Source: Treponema sp. | GTDB taxonomy: Bacteria; Spirochaetota; Spirochaetia; Treponematales; Treponemataceae | Length of the DNA stretch: 52,106 nucleotides | Direction of reading: 5' to 3' | NCBI GenBank assembly: GCA_024402695.1 | Contig: JAKSTG010000021.1 | Location: 1 to 52,106, forward strand | In this document: positions 35,242 to 43,501 of the stretch, piece after piece | Position numbering within the stretch: the stretch's first letter is position 1 | Layout of the letters: every line of letters starts with the position of its first letter | Notes under the pieces: model-generated | Database searches by the model: none | The model's input: only the letters and a program-made list of their open reading frames with translations | What the model was told of the DNA's origin: nothing | Made by a program: the position numbers and the translations under genes

Positions 35242-36063
35242 CTATTTATTTTCCGGAAGTTTCAGCTTTGTTCTTGCAGTTTCTGTCTTTACCTTACAAA
35301 AAATTTCCCATTCGAAAGATGTAAGCATTGTCGTTTTTACAAAAGACACATCTGGTGATTTTACATAACCTCCAGTTCCCTTGCTTGAATATTTAATTAA
35401 AGGATAGGTCTGATTTCCCTTTTCAAACCACAAATTATGATTTTCTTTTTTTCCGGTTACAGACCATTTGTCACATTCAACTCCATTGATTATTTCAGTT
35501 CCTTCAAGTTTCACCTTTGCAGGAGAAACCTTTCCATTACTGGAAATTGAAATATCAAAGGAAGTAGTTCCAGAATTCAGATTCCGCATCATGAACCAAA
35601 GCTCAGAAAAAAAGGATGATGTTTCAGTCCATGGAACAACAGGCAGATTCAATTCTACATCCATAGATTTTTCTTTTCCTAAAAACCAGGCAGATCCCCA
35701 CATTCTTAATTTCTTTGAAGAGGCATCAAGGCTTACATGACTTTCTATATTTGTAAAACTTTCTCTTGCATAAGAAAGAGGATTTTTTCCATTGGATTCA
35801 ATTACGTATCCTGTCTTCTTGTCATAAGAATCTTCATAAACAAAAACCTGTTTTGCATATTCAGACTGATCAGCAAAATAGGAAACTGTGTGATCATCCT
35901 TTACATAAACATACAGATCTATTCCCTTTTTACCTTCACCTGTCACCCGGTATTCATACATGGTTCCAGTGTTCCAGGAAGACTCCTTCCAGGTAAAAGG
36001 AGTTTCTGCGAAAAGAACAAAAGAAAAACTGATTGCAAAAAGACTTGTTAATATTTTTTTCAT
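35242..36063 (-). CDS. secreted protein of unknown function, first gene of the ABC/two-component operon
   Basis: The 273-residue protein starts with a signal peptide (MKKILTSLFAISFSFVLFA, cleavage likely after AFAE-like residues). The mature part is beta-rich and hydrophilic with many Ser, Lys and Trp; I do not recognise a family. Its shape (soluble, about 255 residues, EIINGVECDKWSVTGK-type strands) would fit a periplasmic lipid- or lipoprotein-binding fold, but that is a guess. AAGGA precedes the ATG, and a hairpin CTTAAACT/AGTTTAAG lies just upstream. It heads the seven-gene minus-strand cluster. Confidence 0.6.
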   Translation of the reverse strand: MKKILTSLFAISFSFVLFAETPFTWKESSWNTGTMYEYRVTGEGKKGIDLYVYVKDDHTVSYFADQSEYAKQVFVYEDSYDKKTGYVIESNGKNPLSYARESFTNIESHVSLDASSKKLRMWGSAWFLGKEKSMDVELNLPVVPWTETSSFFSELWFMMRNLNSGTTSFDISISSNGKVSPAKVKLEGTEIINGVECDKWSVTGKKENHNLWFEKGNQTYPLIKYSSKGTGGYVKSPDVSFVKTTMLTSFEWEIFCKVKTETARTKLKLPENK

Positions 36064-36212
36064 AGCCCAATCCTTAAACTTTTTTTACAGTTTAAGTTTA
36101 TTCTCCGGCTTTGTGAAAATCCTTAAAAAAATATTAAAATTTGTTTTTATCGCCAAGGAGAAAAGTTTGAAAACAAAATCAGTATTCTAACACAGTTTTA
36201 CTGACGGTTTCG

Positions 36213-36697
36213 TTGTTTACTTCCTGCAATTTCGGAAACAATTCTGGTCGTTCAGATCCTGTGATTCCTCCAGTAATACATGACCAAAATAGCCGCAGTA
36301 TGCGTTATCTTTATTCGGCAATAAACCTCAGTGCTGAGAACGGAGTTATTACAGCAGAGAATCCTTTTGACAAAAAGGTTTTCGAACTCAATTATGAAAA
36401 AAATAACTGATAATAACAGACTGTCATTCCTCATTAGCGGCAAGTTCTATAACTCGGATGAAATCGTCACAACTTTATGTGAATTCAACCCATATTATCT
36501 GTACTTATATGAATAAAGTTTAAAAGTTATCCGGGATTAAGCTGCTTAATTCCTGATTCATATTTATAAAACACGGAGAGATTATCAAAGCAATGCTGGA
36601 AGCTTTCGAAATAAAATCCGAAGAGGCCGTTTATTTTGGTGACAACAATGATGAAGACGGCGTTGCCTTATGGATAGAAAAAAACTTATGCCAGTAA
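36213..36697 (+). pseudogene. broken HAD-superfamily (Cof-type) hydrolase
   Basis: Pieces of a HAD phosphatase occur in changing frames without a start. A segment reading SGRSDPVIPPVIHDQ and ENGVITAENPFDKKVFELNYEK (36240-36405) resembles the GRS...PP and NGA blocks of Cof-type enzymes. After stops and frame changes, 36557-36697 reads AMLEAFEIKSEEAVYFGDNND, the conserved GDNxD metal-binding motif, ending at a stop inside the 3' end of the MATE gene. The DxDGT nucleophile motif is missing. This looks like a decayed gene; the spacer 36064-36212 shows nothing else. Confidence 0.5.
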
Positions 36698-38053
36698 CTT
36701 TCTCTTTTTCCAGATACCTGAGTAATAATAAATCATGGCAGGAATTGTAGTAAAATAAGGAGCCAGGAAATACCCCAGGAAAAATCCTTTTAATCCAAGT
36801 CCTGCAACAACACCAATAAGGTAACTCAATGTAATGCGGGCTACAAAGCCGTCAAGAATTGAGAAAATCAGAGACATTTTCGAATTCCCGATTCCCTGTA
36901 TGAATCCGTTATACGGAGTCATGCAGGCTAAAGCCGGAACCCCTACGGCCATACACATCATATAAAGAGGTGCCATTCCAAGAACTTCCGGGTCTTTCGA
37001 GAAAAGACTGAAACAGCCTGCAGGAAAAATAAGGAATACTGCTGCAAGAATTCCCCAGAAAATAATAGAGCTTACAAGCCCAAGATGAATTCCCTTATGA
37101 ACGCGGTCCATTTTTCCGGCAGCAATATTCTGCCCTACCATGCTGCTTACAAATGCACCGACCGCGCCGGACATTACAAATCCAAGACTCTGCAGGCGGC
37201 TTCCTACTCCAAATGTTGCCGAAGCAATAACGCCAAAGGAATTAACCAGTGCACAGACAAACATCATACTGATATCTATACTGCTGCTCTGAAGGGCAAA
37301 AGGAATTCCAAGCTTGATAAGTTTTGCAGAAGTTCCTGTTTCTGGAATAAAGCTTCTTGGACGGAAGTCAAAGTGGAAAGATTCTTTGCGTCTTACGAGG
37401 AAGATAAGTGCAATTATAAAACTGACAGCCTGTCCAAGAATTGTAGCCCAGGCGGCACCGGCAGCTCCCATTTTAAAATATCCTACAAAGAGGAGGTCGC
37501 CTGTAAGATTTACCACTGTTGAAATCAGAATAAAAAGAAGAGGACGTTTTGAATCCCCCATTCCGCGAAGAACGGCAGAAACCATATTATATCCATAAGT
37601 AAAAAGAACGCCGCCGGAACAGACACGCATATAAGCAACTGCCATAGGAAAACTTTCTTCCGGAGTATTCATAAGATTCAGAACAAATTCTGAACAGAAA
37701 AATCCTATAAACGTCATCAGAAGTCCAAGGATTCCTACAAGGGAAAACACAGTTCCAATAGTCTGATTCAATCTTTTATATTCATTGGCACCAATAAGCT
37801 GGCTTATAAAAACCTGACCGCCTACAGAAAAACCGATACAAAGCGTAGCCATCAGATTGAAAACCTGACTTCCGATTGTAATGGCAGAAAGCCCCGCACT
37901 TCCAACAAACTTTCCTACAATGACCATATCAATTAGTCCGTAACAAAGCTGCAGTGCATTGGCAAACATTACAGGGAGCGTAAAGACAACCATCTTCTTA
38001 AAAACAGATCCCTGTGTCATATCATTTATAATCGCTTTTGAAGAATCACTCAT
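36686..38053 (-). CDS. MATE-family multidrug/cation antiporter
   Basis: The 455-residue protein has about twelve membrane helices and the MATE layout of two six-helix halves (TLPVMFANALQLCYGLIDMVIVGKF in helix 1, QVFISQLIGA, later GVGSRLQSLGF and FIQGIGNSK). These exporters expel drugs or metabolites in exchange for Na+ or H+. The substrate is unknown. A TATAAT box ends eight bases before the ATG with no ribosome site, so the mRNA is probably leaderless; Met12 is an alternative start. Its 3' end overlaps the decayed HAD gene on the other strand by 12 bases. Confidence 0.93.
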   Translation of the reverse strand: MSDSSKAIINDMTQGSVFKKMVVFTLPVMFANALQLCYGLIDMVIVGKFVGSAGLSAITIGSQVFNLMATLCIGFSVGGQVFISQLIGANEYKRLNQTIGTVFSLVGILGLLMTFIGFFCSEFVLNLMNTPEESFPMAVAYMRVCSGGVLFTYGYNMVSAVLRGMGDSKRPLLFILISTVVNLTGDLLFVGYFKMGAAGAAWATILGQAVSFIIALIFLVRRKESFHFDFRPRSFIPETGTSAKLIKLGIPFALQSSSIDISMMFVCALVNSFGVIASATFGVGSRLQSLGFVMSGAVGAFVSSMVGQNIAAGKMDRVHKGIHLGLVSSIIFWGILAAVFLIFPAGCFSLFSKDPEVLGMAPLYMMCMAVGVPALACMTPYNGFIQGIGNSKMSLIFSILDGFVARITLSYLIGVVAGLGLKGFFLGYFLAPYFTTIPAMIYYYSGIWKKRKLLA

Positions 38054-38061
38054 TATGAGAG

Positions 38062-38067
38062 ATTATA
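38062..38067 (-). promoter_or_regulatory. -10 box of the MATE gene, leaderless arrangement
   Basis: A consensus TATAAT lies eight bases upstream of the ATG at 38053. The -35 region is not convincing (the best candidate, TTGCAA, is 21 bases away). No Shine-Dalgarno sequence fits in the gap. Confidence 0.5.
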
Positions 38068-38099
38068 GCAAATTCCCTAAAAAAATTTTTGCAAAAAAA

Positions 38100-38137
38100 A
38101 ATCCCCCGGCAGTTTTATTACTGAACCACCGGGGGGA
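38100..38137 (-). terminator. intrinsic terminator of the amt-PII gene
   Basis: In minus-strand RNA CCCCCCGG pairs with CCGGGGG, with an inner GTTCAGT/ACTG stem, followed by eight or nine U. Confidence 0.8.
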
Positions 38138-38168
38138 TGTAATAGATTCTATTCTATTTTTTTAAGCT

Positions 38169-39926
38169 TTATTCTGCATCCTGTAATGCATCGAAGCCAG
38201 ATTCGCCTGTGCGAACCTTAACAACGTTTTCTACAGGGTATACGAAGATCTTACCGTCACCAATGTGACCAGTGTAAAGAGCCTTCTTAGCAGCTTCGAT
38301 AACGTCTTCAACAGGTACCTTGCTTACTACGATTTCAACCTTAACCTTTGGCAGCAGGTTGATGTCCATCTGAACACCACGGTAGTATTCGCTGGCACCC
38401 TTCTGCATACCACAACCCATTACGTTGATTACAGTCATACCTGTTACACCAATCTGGTTCATAGCTTCTTTCAGGCTGTTGAACTTGTTCTGGCGTGTGA
38501 TAATAACAACTTTGTGTGCTGCAGCGTTTGTTGAACTTGGAGCTGTAGCAGGAACTGCCATAACTTCCACTGTCTGATCTGGGCTGAGTGAAACACCAGC
38601 TTCTTTTGCTTCTGAAACTTCTTCTGCAGAGTATGGCATTGTGAATCCGGCATAACCAGAATCAAGACCATGTTCAAGCTTATCAAGACCGATGATTTCT
38701 TCTTCAGCTGTAACACGAAGACCGAAGATCTTCTTGATGATGCTGAATGTGATGATCATCATTACAACAGTCCACAGGATGATTGAGAACATACCAAGGA
38801 GCTGGATACCAAGACACTTGAATCCGCCGCCGTAGAAGAGACCTGCAAGAAGGTCACCGTTTTTGTCAGCAAGTGAGTATCCTGGAACTGCAGGGTTTGC
38901 GAAAAGACCTACAGCAATTGTACCCCAGATACCGTTCATACAGTGAACAGCTACAGCACCTACAGGGTCATCAATGTGGAGTTTGTGATCCATAAGCCAA
39001 ACGCCGAATACAACCAGAAGACCAGCTACAATACCGATAATGATTGATCCACCAGCATCAGCAACATCACAAGGAGCTGTGATAGCTACAAGACCAGCCA
39101 GAGAAGCGTTCAAACACATTGAAACGTCAGGCTTACCATATTTGATCCAAGTAAAGATCATTGTTGTTACAGTTGCAACTGCAGGAGCAATTGTTGTTGT
39201 TACGAAGATTGAACCAAGCTGTCCAAGTGAAGTTGCGGCAGCACCGTTGAATCCGTACCAACCCAACCAAAGAATGAATACACCAAGGGCACCGATTGGA
39301 ATGTTATGTCCAGGGAAAGCATTTACTTTTACAACTTTTCCAGAACCATCTCTTTCAAACTTACCGATACGTGGACCAACCATCATGGCACCGATGAGAG
39401 CTGAAATACCACCTACCATGTGGATACATGCAGATCCGGCAAAGTCATGGAATCCGATAGCGGCGAGCCATCCGCCACCCCATGTCCAGTGTGCTTCAAT
39501 CGGATAAATGATTGCAGAAATGATTGCAGAATATACACAGTAAGAAAGGAACTTTGTACGTTCAGCCATAGCACCTGATACGATTGTTGCTGTTGTTGCA
39601 CAGAATACCAGGTTGAAAATGAAGTTTGACCAGTCAAAATCTGCATAGCTTGTAAAAACCTGAAGATTAGGTTTACCAATTAATCCGAAGAAAGCGTTTT
39701 CTCCAAGTAAAAGACCAAAACCGATTGCAATGAAAACTACTGTACCGATACAGAAGTCCATCAGGTTTTTCATAATGATGTTACCGGTGTTTTTTGCACG
39801 GGTAAAACCTGTTTCAACCATTGCGAAACCACACTGCATCCAGAAAACAAGTGCGGCACCAATCAGGAACCATACGCCCCACAGATCACCCTGAAGTGAC
39901 TGTACGGCACTCATAACTTCTTCCAT
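38169..39926 (-). CDS. amt: ammonium transporter fused to a PII signalling domain
   Basis: The 585-residue protein joins an eleven-helix Amt channel to a C-terminal PII domain after a linker of about 40 residues. The channel keeps the twin histidines (ACIHMVGG and VAVHCMNG) and FWMQCGFAMVETG. The PII part (from about residue 470, HKVVIITRQNK) has the T-loop, the B-loop YTGHIGDGKIF and the C-terminal VRTGESG, so ATP/ADP and 2-oxoglutarate binding are likely. The T-loop keeps Tyr46 (YYRG), but the residue aligned with uridylylated Tyr51 is Met. The start is at 39926 with AAGGAG upstream. It lies behind glnN, with an attenuator between. Confidence 0.94.
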   Translation of the reverse strand: MEEVMSAVQSLQGDLWGVWFLIGAALVFWMQCGFAMVETGFTRAKNTGNIIMKNLMDFCIGTVVFIAIGFGLLLGENAFFGLIGKPNLQVFTSYADFDWSNFIFNLVFCATTATIVSGAMAERTKFLSYCVYSAIISAIIYPIEAHWTWGGGWLAAIGFHDFAGSACIHMVGGISALIGAMMVGPRIGKFERDGSGKVVKVNAFPGHNIPIGALGVFILWLGWYGFNGAAATSLGQLGSIFVTTTIAPAVATVTTMIFTWIKYGKPDVSMCLNASLAGLVAITAPCDVADAGGSIIIGIVAGLLVVFGVWLMDHKLHIDDPVGAVAVHCMNGIWGTIAVGLFANPAVPGYSLADKNGDLLAGLFYGGGFKCLGIQLLGMFSIILWTVVMMIITFSIIKKIFGLRVTAEEEIIGLDKLEHGLDSGYAGFTMPYSAEEVSEAKEAGVSLSPDQTVEVMAVPATAPSSTNAAAHKVVIITRQNKFNSLKEAMNQIGVTGMTVINVMGCGMQKGASEYYRGVQMDINLLPKVKVEIVVSKVPVEDVIEAAKKALYTGHIGDGKIFVYPVENVVKVRTGESGFDALQDAE

Positions 39927-39974
39927 GTTGTACTCCTTAATCCCGTCTTTATGCATTACCCTGCTTAACGGGAT

Positions 39975-40050
39975 AAAAAAAAAGCGCGCTGTACTAACAT
40001 TCCAGGGGTAACTTGGAAAATGCCTTAGTTGTACAGCACGCCATTGTGCT
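39975..40050 (-). promoter_or_regulatory. hexaloop/terminator attenuator of amt-PII
   Basis: The hairpin AGCAC-[AATGGC]-GTGCT (40050-40035) has A1 and G4 in its hexaloop. Its 3' half also begins a long terminator stem (GCGTGCTGTAC paired with GTACAGCGCGC, one G-U, extended by an inner GGCATTTTCC/GGAATG stem) followed by nine U. No good promoter directly precedes it, so RNA may come through the glnN terminator. A further stem, ATCCCGT/ACGGGAT, lies between the terminator and the ribosome site. Confidence 0.7.
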
Positions 40051-40067
40051 AATTAAATAAAACTAAA

Positions 40068-40092
40068 TTGCGGGGGAAAGCTTCCCCCGTTT
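40068..40092 (-). terminator. intrinsic terminator of glnN
   Basis: A near-perfect palindrome, CGGGGGAA-GC-TTTCCCCCG, lies about 18 bases after the glnN stop. The U-rich stretch behind it is interrupted (CAATTTAGTTTT), so some read-through to amt is possible. Confidence 0.65.
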
Positions 40093-40108
40093 ACTGTTCC
40101 CTTTATTT

Positions 40109-42196
40109 TTATACGCGGAACAGAAGGTCTTCGTAGCAAGGGAATGGTTTGTATTCCTCACCAAGGAGAGGTTCGATTTCGTCGTATACGGAACGAACAT
40201 CTGCCATAGCTGGAACAACCAGGTTTGCATAAGCTTTTGCTTCTTTAAGTGAATCGCCTGCGGCTTTGGCCTCACCGTGAGCTTTAACAAGAGCGTCTGT
40301 CTTTTCAGAAAGTGCGCTCAGAAGTTCATCCAGTTTTGCAAGAACTGTAGTCTGGGCAGTAGCTTTTGCACCAGGAACAACAGCCTTAAGGTCGATAACT
40401 GTTTTAGAAACATCAGCTGTATATTTGTAAACTGCAGGAAGGATATCTTTGTAGATCATTTCCAGCATTGTGTTTACTTCAATGTTAAGAAGCTGGCAGT
40501 ACTTTTCGAGTTTGATGTCGTAGTGTGCTTCCATTTCTTCTTTTGTGTAAACACCCATTTCTGTAAAGAGCTTAACGTTCTTTGCATCAAGGTAGTGTTC
40601 AACTGCATCTGGAGTTGTTTTCAGTTCCATGAGGCCGCGTTTTGCAGCTTCAACTTTCCATGATTCATCGTATCCGTTTCCGTTGAATACGATTCTCCAG
40701 TGTGCTTTAACTTCGCGAACAATCAGTTCGTTCAGTGCTTTATCAAAGTCTGCTGCACCTTCAAGTTCATCAGCGAATACTTTCAGAACCTGTGCAACGA
40801 TTGCATCCAGTGTTGTGTTTGGAGTTGCGATTGAAGCAGATGAACCTGCTGAACGGAACTCAAACTTGTTACCTGTGAAGGCAAAAGGTGATGTACGGTT
40901 ACGGTCTGTTGAATCCTTTGGAATTGGTGGAAGAACATCGGCACCGATTGTCATCTTATCCTGTTTGTCAGCCTTGTATGGTTTTCCGTCTTTAAGGGCT
41001 TCAAGAACCTGATAAAGTTCATCACCAAGGTAAACCGAGATGATAGCTGGAGGAGCTTCGTTTGCTCCAAGACGGTGGTCGTTTCCGGCAGATGCTACAG
41101 AAATACGGAGCAGATCCTGGTTTTCATCAACAGCCTTAAGAATAGCTGTGAGGAACAGAAGGAACTGTGCATTTGATTCAGGAGTTTTTCCTGGTTCAAG
41201 AAGGTTTTCTCCACAATTTGTAGACATAGACCAGTTGTTATGTTTACCAGATCCGTTAAGACCTGCAAATGGTTTTTCATGAAGCAGACATTCAAGTCCG
41301 TGACGTTTTGCAACTTTCTTCATAACTTCCATTGTCAGCTGGTTCTGGTCAACTGAAAGGTTTGTTGTACTGAAAATTGGTGCCATTTCGTGCTGAGCTG
41401 GAGCAACTTCGTTGTGTTCTGTCTTTGAAAGAATTCCATACTTCCACAGTGTGTCGTTCAGATCTTCCATGTATTCAACGATACGTGGATTAAGAGCTGC
41501 GAAGTACTGGTCATCCATTTCCTGACCTTTTGAAGGCTTTGCTCCGAACAGTGTACGACCTGTCATGCGAAGGTCTTTACGCTGCTGGAAAAGTTTCTGG
41601 TCAACAATGAAGTATTCCTGTTCTGGACCAACAGTTGTTGCAACGTGGCTAACGTCTTTTCCGAAAAGTTTCAGGATACGTTTTGCCTGTGTATCAAGTG
41701 CTTCCATAGAGCGAAGCAATGGAGTTTTCTTATCAAGAGCTTCACCTGTGTATGAACAGAAAGCGGTTGGAATACAGAGTGTGTGTTCCTTAATGAAAGG
41801 ATATGATGTTGGATCCCAAACTGTATAACCGCGGGCTTCGAATGTAGCGCGGTGTCCTCCAGAAGGGAAAGATGAAGCATCAGGTTCACCTTTTACAAGT
41901 TCTTTTCCAGAGAAAGACATGATAACTGTTCCATCATCCTGTGGGTTGATGAATGAGTCATGTTTTTCTGCAGTGATACCAGTCAGTGGCTGGAACCAGT
42001 GTGTATAGTGTGTTGCTCCGTTTTCAATAGCCCATTCTTTCATAGCGTGAGCTACAACGTTGGCTACATCAAGCTGGAGTGGTGCACCGTCATCAAGAGT
42101 TTTCTTGAGTGCTTTAAAAGTTTCTTTTGGAAGACGATCTTTCATTGTTTTCTGGTTGAATACCATGCTTCCAAATAATTCTGGTACATTTGTCAT
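40109..42196 (-). CDS. glnN: glutamine synthetase type III
   Basis: The 695-residue size and sequence are those of GSIII, found in Bacteroides, Butyrivibrio, spirochaetes and cyanobacteria. It makes glutamine from glutamate, ammonium and ATP as a dodecamer. Visible signatures are [11 protein letters not shown] near residue 60, KHDSFINP, the metal-ligand region VGPEQEYF (about 196), [13 protein letters not shown] (about 265), [19 protein letters not shown] (about 305) and [19 protein letters not shown] precedes the ATG. Its leader of about 190 bases has a consensus promoter and two attenuators in series. With gltBD it forms the GS-GOGAT pathway. Confidence 0.97.
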   Translation of the reverse strand: MTNVPELFGSMVFNQKTMKDRLPKETFKALKKTLDDGAPLQLDVANVVAHAMKEWAIENGATHYTHWFQPLTGITAEKHDSFINPQDDGTVIMSFSGKELVKGEPDASSFPSGGHRATFEARGYTVWDPTSYPFIKEHTLCIPTAFCSYTGEALDKKTPLLRSMEALDTQAKRILKLFGKDVSHVATTVGPEQEYFIVDQKLFQQRKDLRMTGRTLFGAKPSKGQEMDDQYFAALNPRIVEYMEDLNDTLWKYGILSKTEHNEVAPAQHEMAPIFSTTNLSVDQNQLTMEVMKKVAKRHGLECLLHEKPFAGLNGSGKHNNWSMSTNCGENLLEPGKTPESNAQFLLFLTAILKAVDENQDLLRISVASAGNDHRLGANEAPPAIISVYLGDELYQVLEALKDGKPYKADKQDKMTIGADVLPPIPKDSTDRNRTSPFAFTGNKFEFRSAGSSASIATPNTTLDAIVAQVLKVFADELEGAADFDKALNELIVREVKAHWRIVFNGNGYDESWKVEAAKRGLMELKTTPDAVEHYLDAKNVKLFTEMGVYTKEEMEAHYDIKLEKYCQLLNIEVNTMLEMIYKDILPAVYKYTADVSKTVIDLKAVVPGAKATAQTTVLAKLDELLSALSEKTDALVKAHGEAKAAGDSLKEAKAYANLVVPAMADVRSVYDEIEPLLGEEYKPFPCYEDLLFRV

Positions 42197-42215
42197 TTGT
42201 TACCCCCTGTAGTTT

Positions 42216-42286
42216 AAAAAAATAAAAGGCGACCAGGTGAAATTCAGACACGTCTGCCTGAATAACGACACCTTTGTCGCCTTTTT
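42216..42286 (-). promoter_or_regulatory. glnN attenuator, proximal element
   Basis: The hairpin CGAC-[AAAGGT]-GTCG (42279-42266) is embedded in a terminator. AAAAGGCGAC (42285-42276) pairs with GTCGCCTTTT (about 42234-42224), extended by AGGTG/CACCT and ATTCAG/CTGAAT, then a U-rich run. The terminator uses the 5' arm and loop of the hairpin, so both cannot form. It closely resembles the proximal element of asnB. Confidence 0.7.
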
Positions 42287-42340
42287 ATAAAATCCAAAAA
42301 TTATTTACCAAACCCTTGTTCAGGCTTCGTCGCCAAAACA

Positions 42341-42390
42341 AAAAAAAAGCCGTCGACTCCACTACTGGAATCAACGGCGTCTTTGTCGTT
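42341..42390 (-). promoter_or_regulatory. glnN attenuator, distal element
   Basis: The hairpin AACGAC-[AAAGAC]-GCCGTT (42390-42373, one A-C mismatch) starts about four bases after the predicted RNA start. Its 3' arm begins the terminator GCCGTTGA-TCC/GGA-TCGACGGC, followed by eight or nine U. The hexaloop has A1 and G4. Confidence 0.7.
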
Positions 42391-42400
42391 TGATGTATTC

Positions 42401-42429
42401 TTTATACAACTCTGCTTAAAAATTGTCAA
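42401..42429 (-). promoter_or_regulatory. promoter of glnN
   Basis: TTGACA (42429-42424), a 17-base spacer and TATAAA (42406-42401) form a near-perfect sigma70 promoter with an RNA start near 42394. It is one of the strongest-looking promoters in the window, so control must come later, at the two attenuators. Confidence 0.75.
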
Positions 42430-42465
42430 TTACTTTTCAATTTTTTTTAAACTTTCTGATTTTCA

Positions 42466-43437
42466 CTATTTTCCCGGATAGCTGATATGATCTTTCCATC
42501 CGAAGACTATATTTTTAAAGCCTTCCACTTCCAGTAAACCACGCCAGAAAAGGAATGCTCTGTCGCGCTCAGAAATTTCATCAAGTGTTTTCCATTCAAC
42601 TTTTTTAATCATCTGATCTTCAGGATTCAGTTCTGGATCTCTTCCGGTTGCAACTTCCGCATCATCATCTATCTCAAGAAGGAAACAATGCTCTGCATCA
42701 TAATAACTTGCATGAGTGTACAAAGTAGTAAGTTTACGAACTACACGTCCATCAACACAACATTCTTCTTTAAGCTCACGAACAGCGGCTTCTTCCGGAG
42801 TTTCTCCCTTCTCAACGCCTCCACCTGGAAGGTCATAAAAGTCGTGATCATAATTCATATGTTCAAGAAGAATTTTCTCTCCACGAACAACAATGCAGAT
42901 TGAACGTTCATTCTTATTTGTTTCATTTTCTTCAAGAAGTTTTTTCAAAACAGCAGTTTCTCTCTGAATCATATGAAGACCATTGGGAATATCGCATTTT
43001 CCTTTGTGGTCATGATTTTCATTAACATCAATAGCATGTTCAAGACTTACCCACTCAAGAGTGAATTCTTCTTCTGCCTCATAATCATCAAGTTTCTGTT
43101 TTTTAATTCCAAGAGGCCGTGCCAGGTAATAAAAATTTTCCTGAATGAACAGATCGTCCTGAAGCCCTTTTTCTTTTCTGATGATCTGACCGTATTCTTT
43201 TACTGAACCGGGATGAATCTGGATTCCCGTCTCTTCAAGGACTTCACGATATAAAGCCTGCGAATGACTTTCGCCTTCTTCAATACCGCCGCCTGGAAAT
43301 TTGTAGTAATCATATTTAAGGCTGTGAACCAGACCTATTTTTCCGCCAGAAAAAATAATACCGCGGACGGAAGGCCTGCGGCCTACAGTTCCGTCTTCGC
43401 GGTAATTTTTCAAATCCATTTCCAATAAAGTTCGCAT
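42466..43437 (-). CDS. protein with two Nudix hydrolase domains
   Basis: The 323-residue protein has two Nudix domains in tandem. The first box (GGGIEEGE, then REVLEETGI, about residues 51-72) is complete. The second (GGGVEKGE, then RELKEECCV, about 206-228) has Cys where the box has Gly but keeps the metal-binding glutamates. Nudix enzymes cleave nucleoside diphosphates linked to another group; the substrate is unknown. The start is at 43437 with AAGGAG upstream. An extended -10 promoter (TGGTATAAT at 43470-43462) lies just before it, so it can be expressed apart from carAB. Confidence 0.88.
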   Translation of the reverse strand: MRTLLEMDLKNYREDGTVGRRPSVRGIIFSGGKIGLVHSLKYDYYKFPGGGIEEGESHSQALYREVLEETGIQIHPGSVKEYGQIIRKEKGLQDDLFIQENFYYLARPLGIKKQKLDDYEAEEEFTLEWVSLEHAIDVNENHDHKGKCDIPNGLHMIQRETAVLKKLLEENETNKNERSICIVVRGEKILLEHMNYDHDFYDLPGGGVEKGETPEEAAVRELKEECCVDGRVVRKLTTLYTHASYYDAEHCFLLEIDDDAEVATGRDPELNPEDQMIKKVEWKTLDEISERDRAFLFWRGLLEVEGFKNIVFGWKDHISYPGK

Positions 43438-43461
43438 AATAAACTCCTTCAAATATAGTTT

Positions 43462-43470
43462 ATTATACCA
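43462..43470 (-). promoter_or_regulatory. extended -10 promoter of the tandem Nudix gene
   Basis: In minus-strand orientation TGGTATAAT is an extended -10 element. It lies in the 64-base gap after carB-dapF, about 25 bases from the ATG. No clear -35 box is needed or seen. Confidence 0.5.
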
Positions 43471-43501
43471 CATCTTTAATTATTAGAACCTAATGTCAGT
43501 A

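Noticed and set aside
42224..42300. A second glnN promoter (TATAAA at 42289-42284) before the proximal attenuator
   Set aside because: The predicted start would fall inside the hexaloop hairpin and destroy it, and the -35 match is poor.
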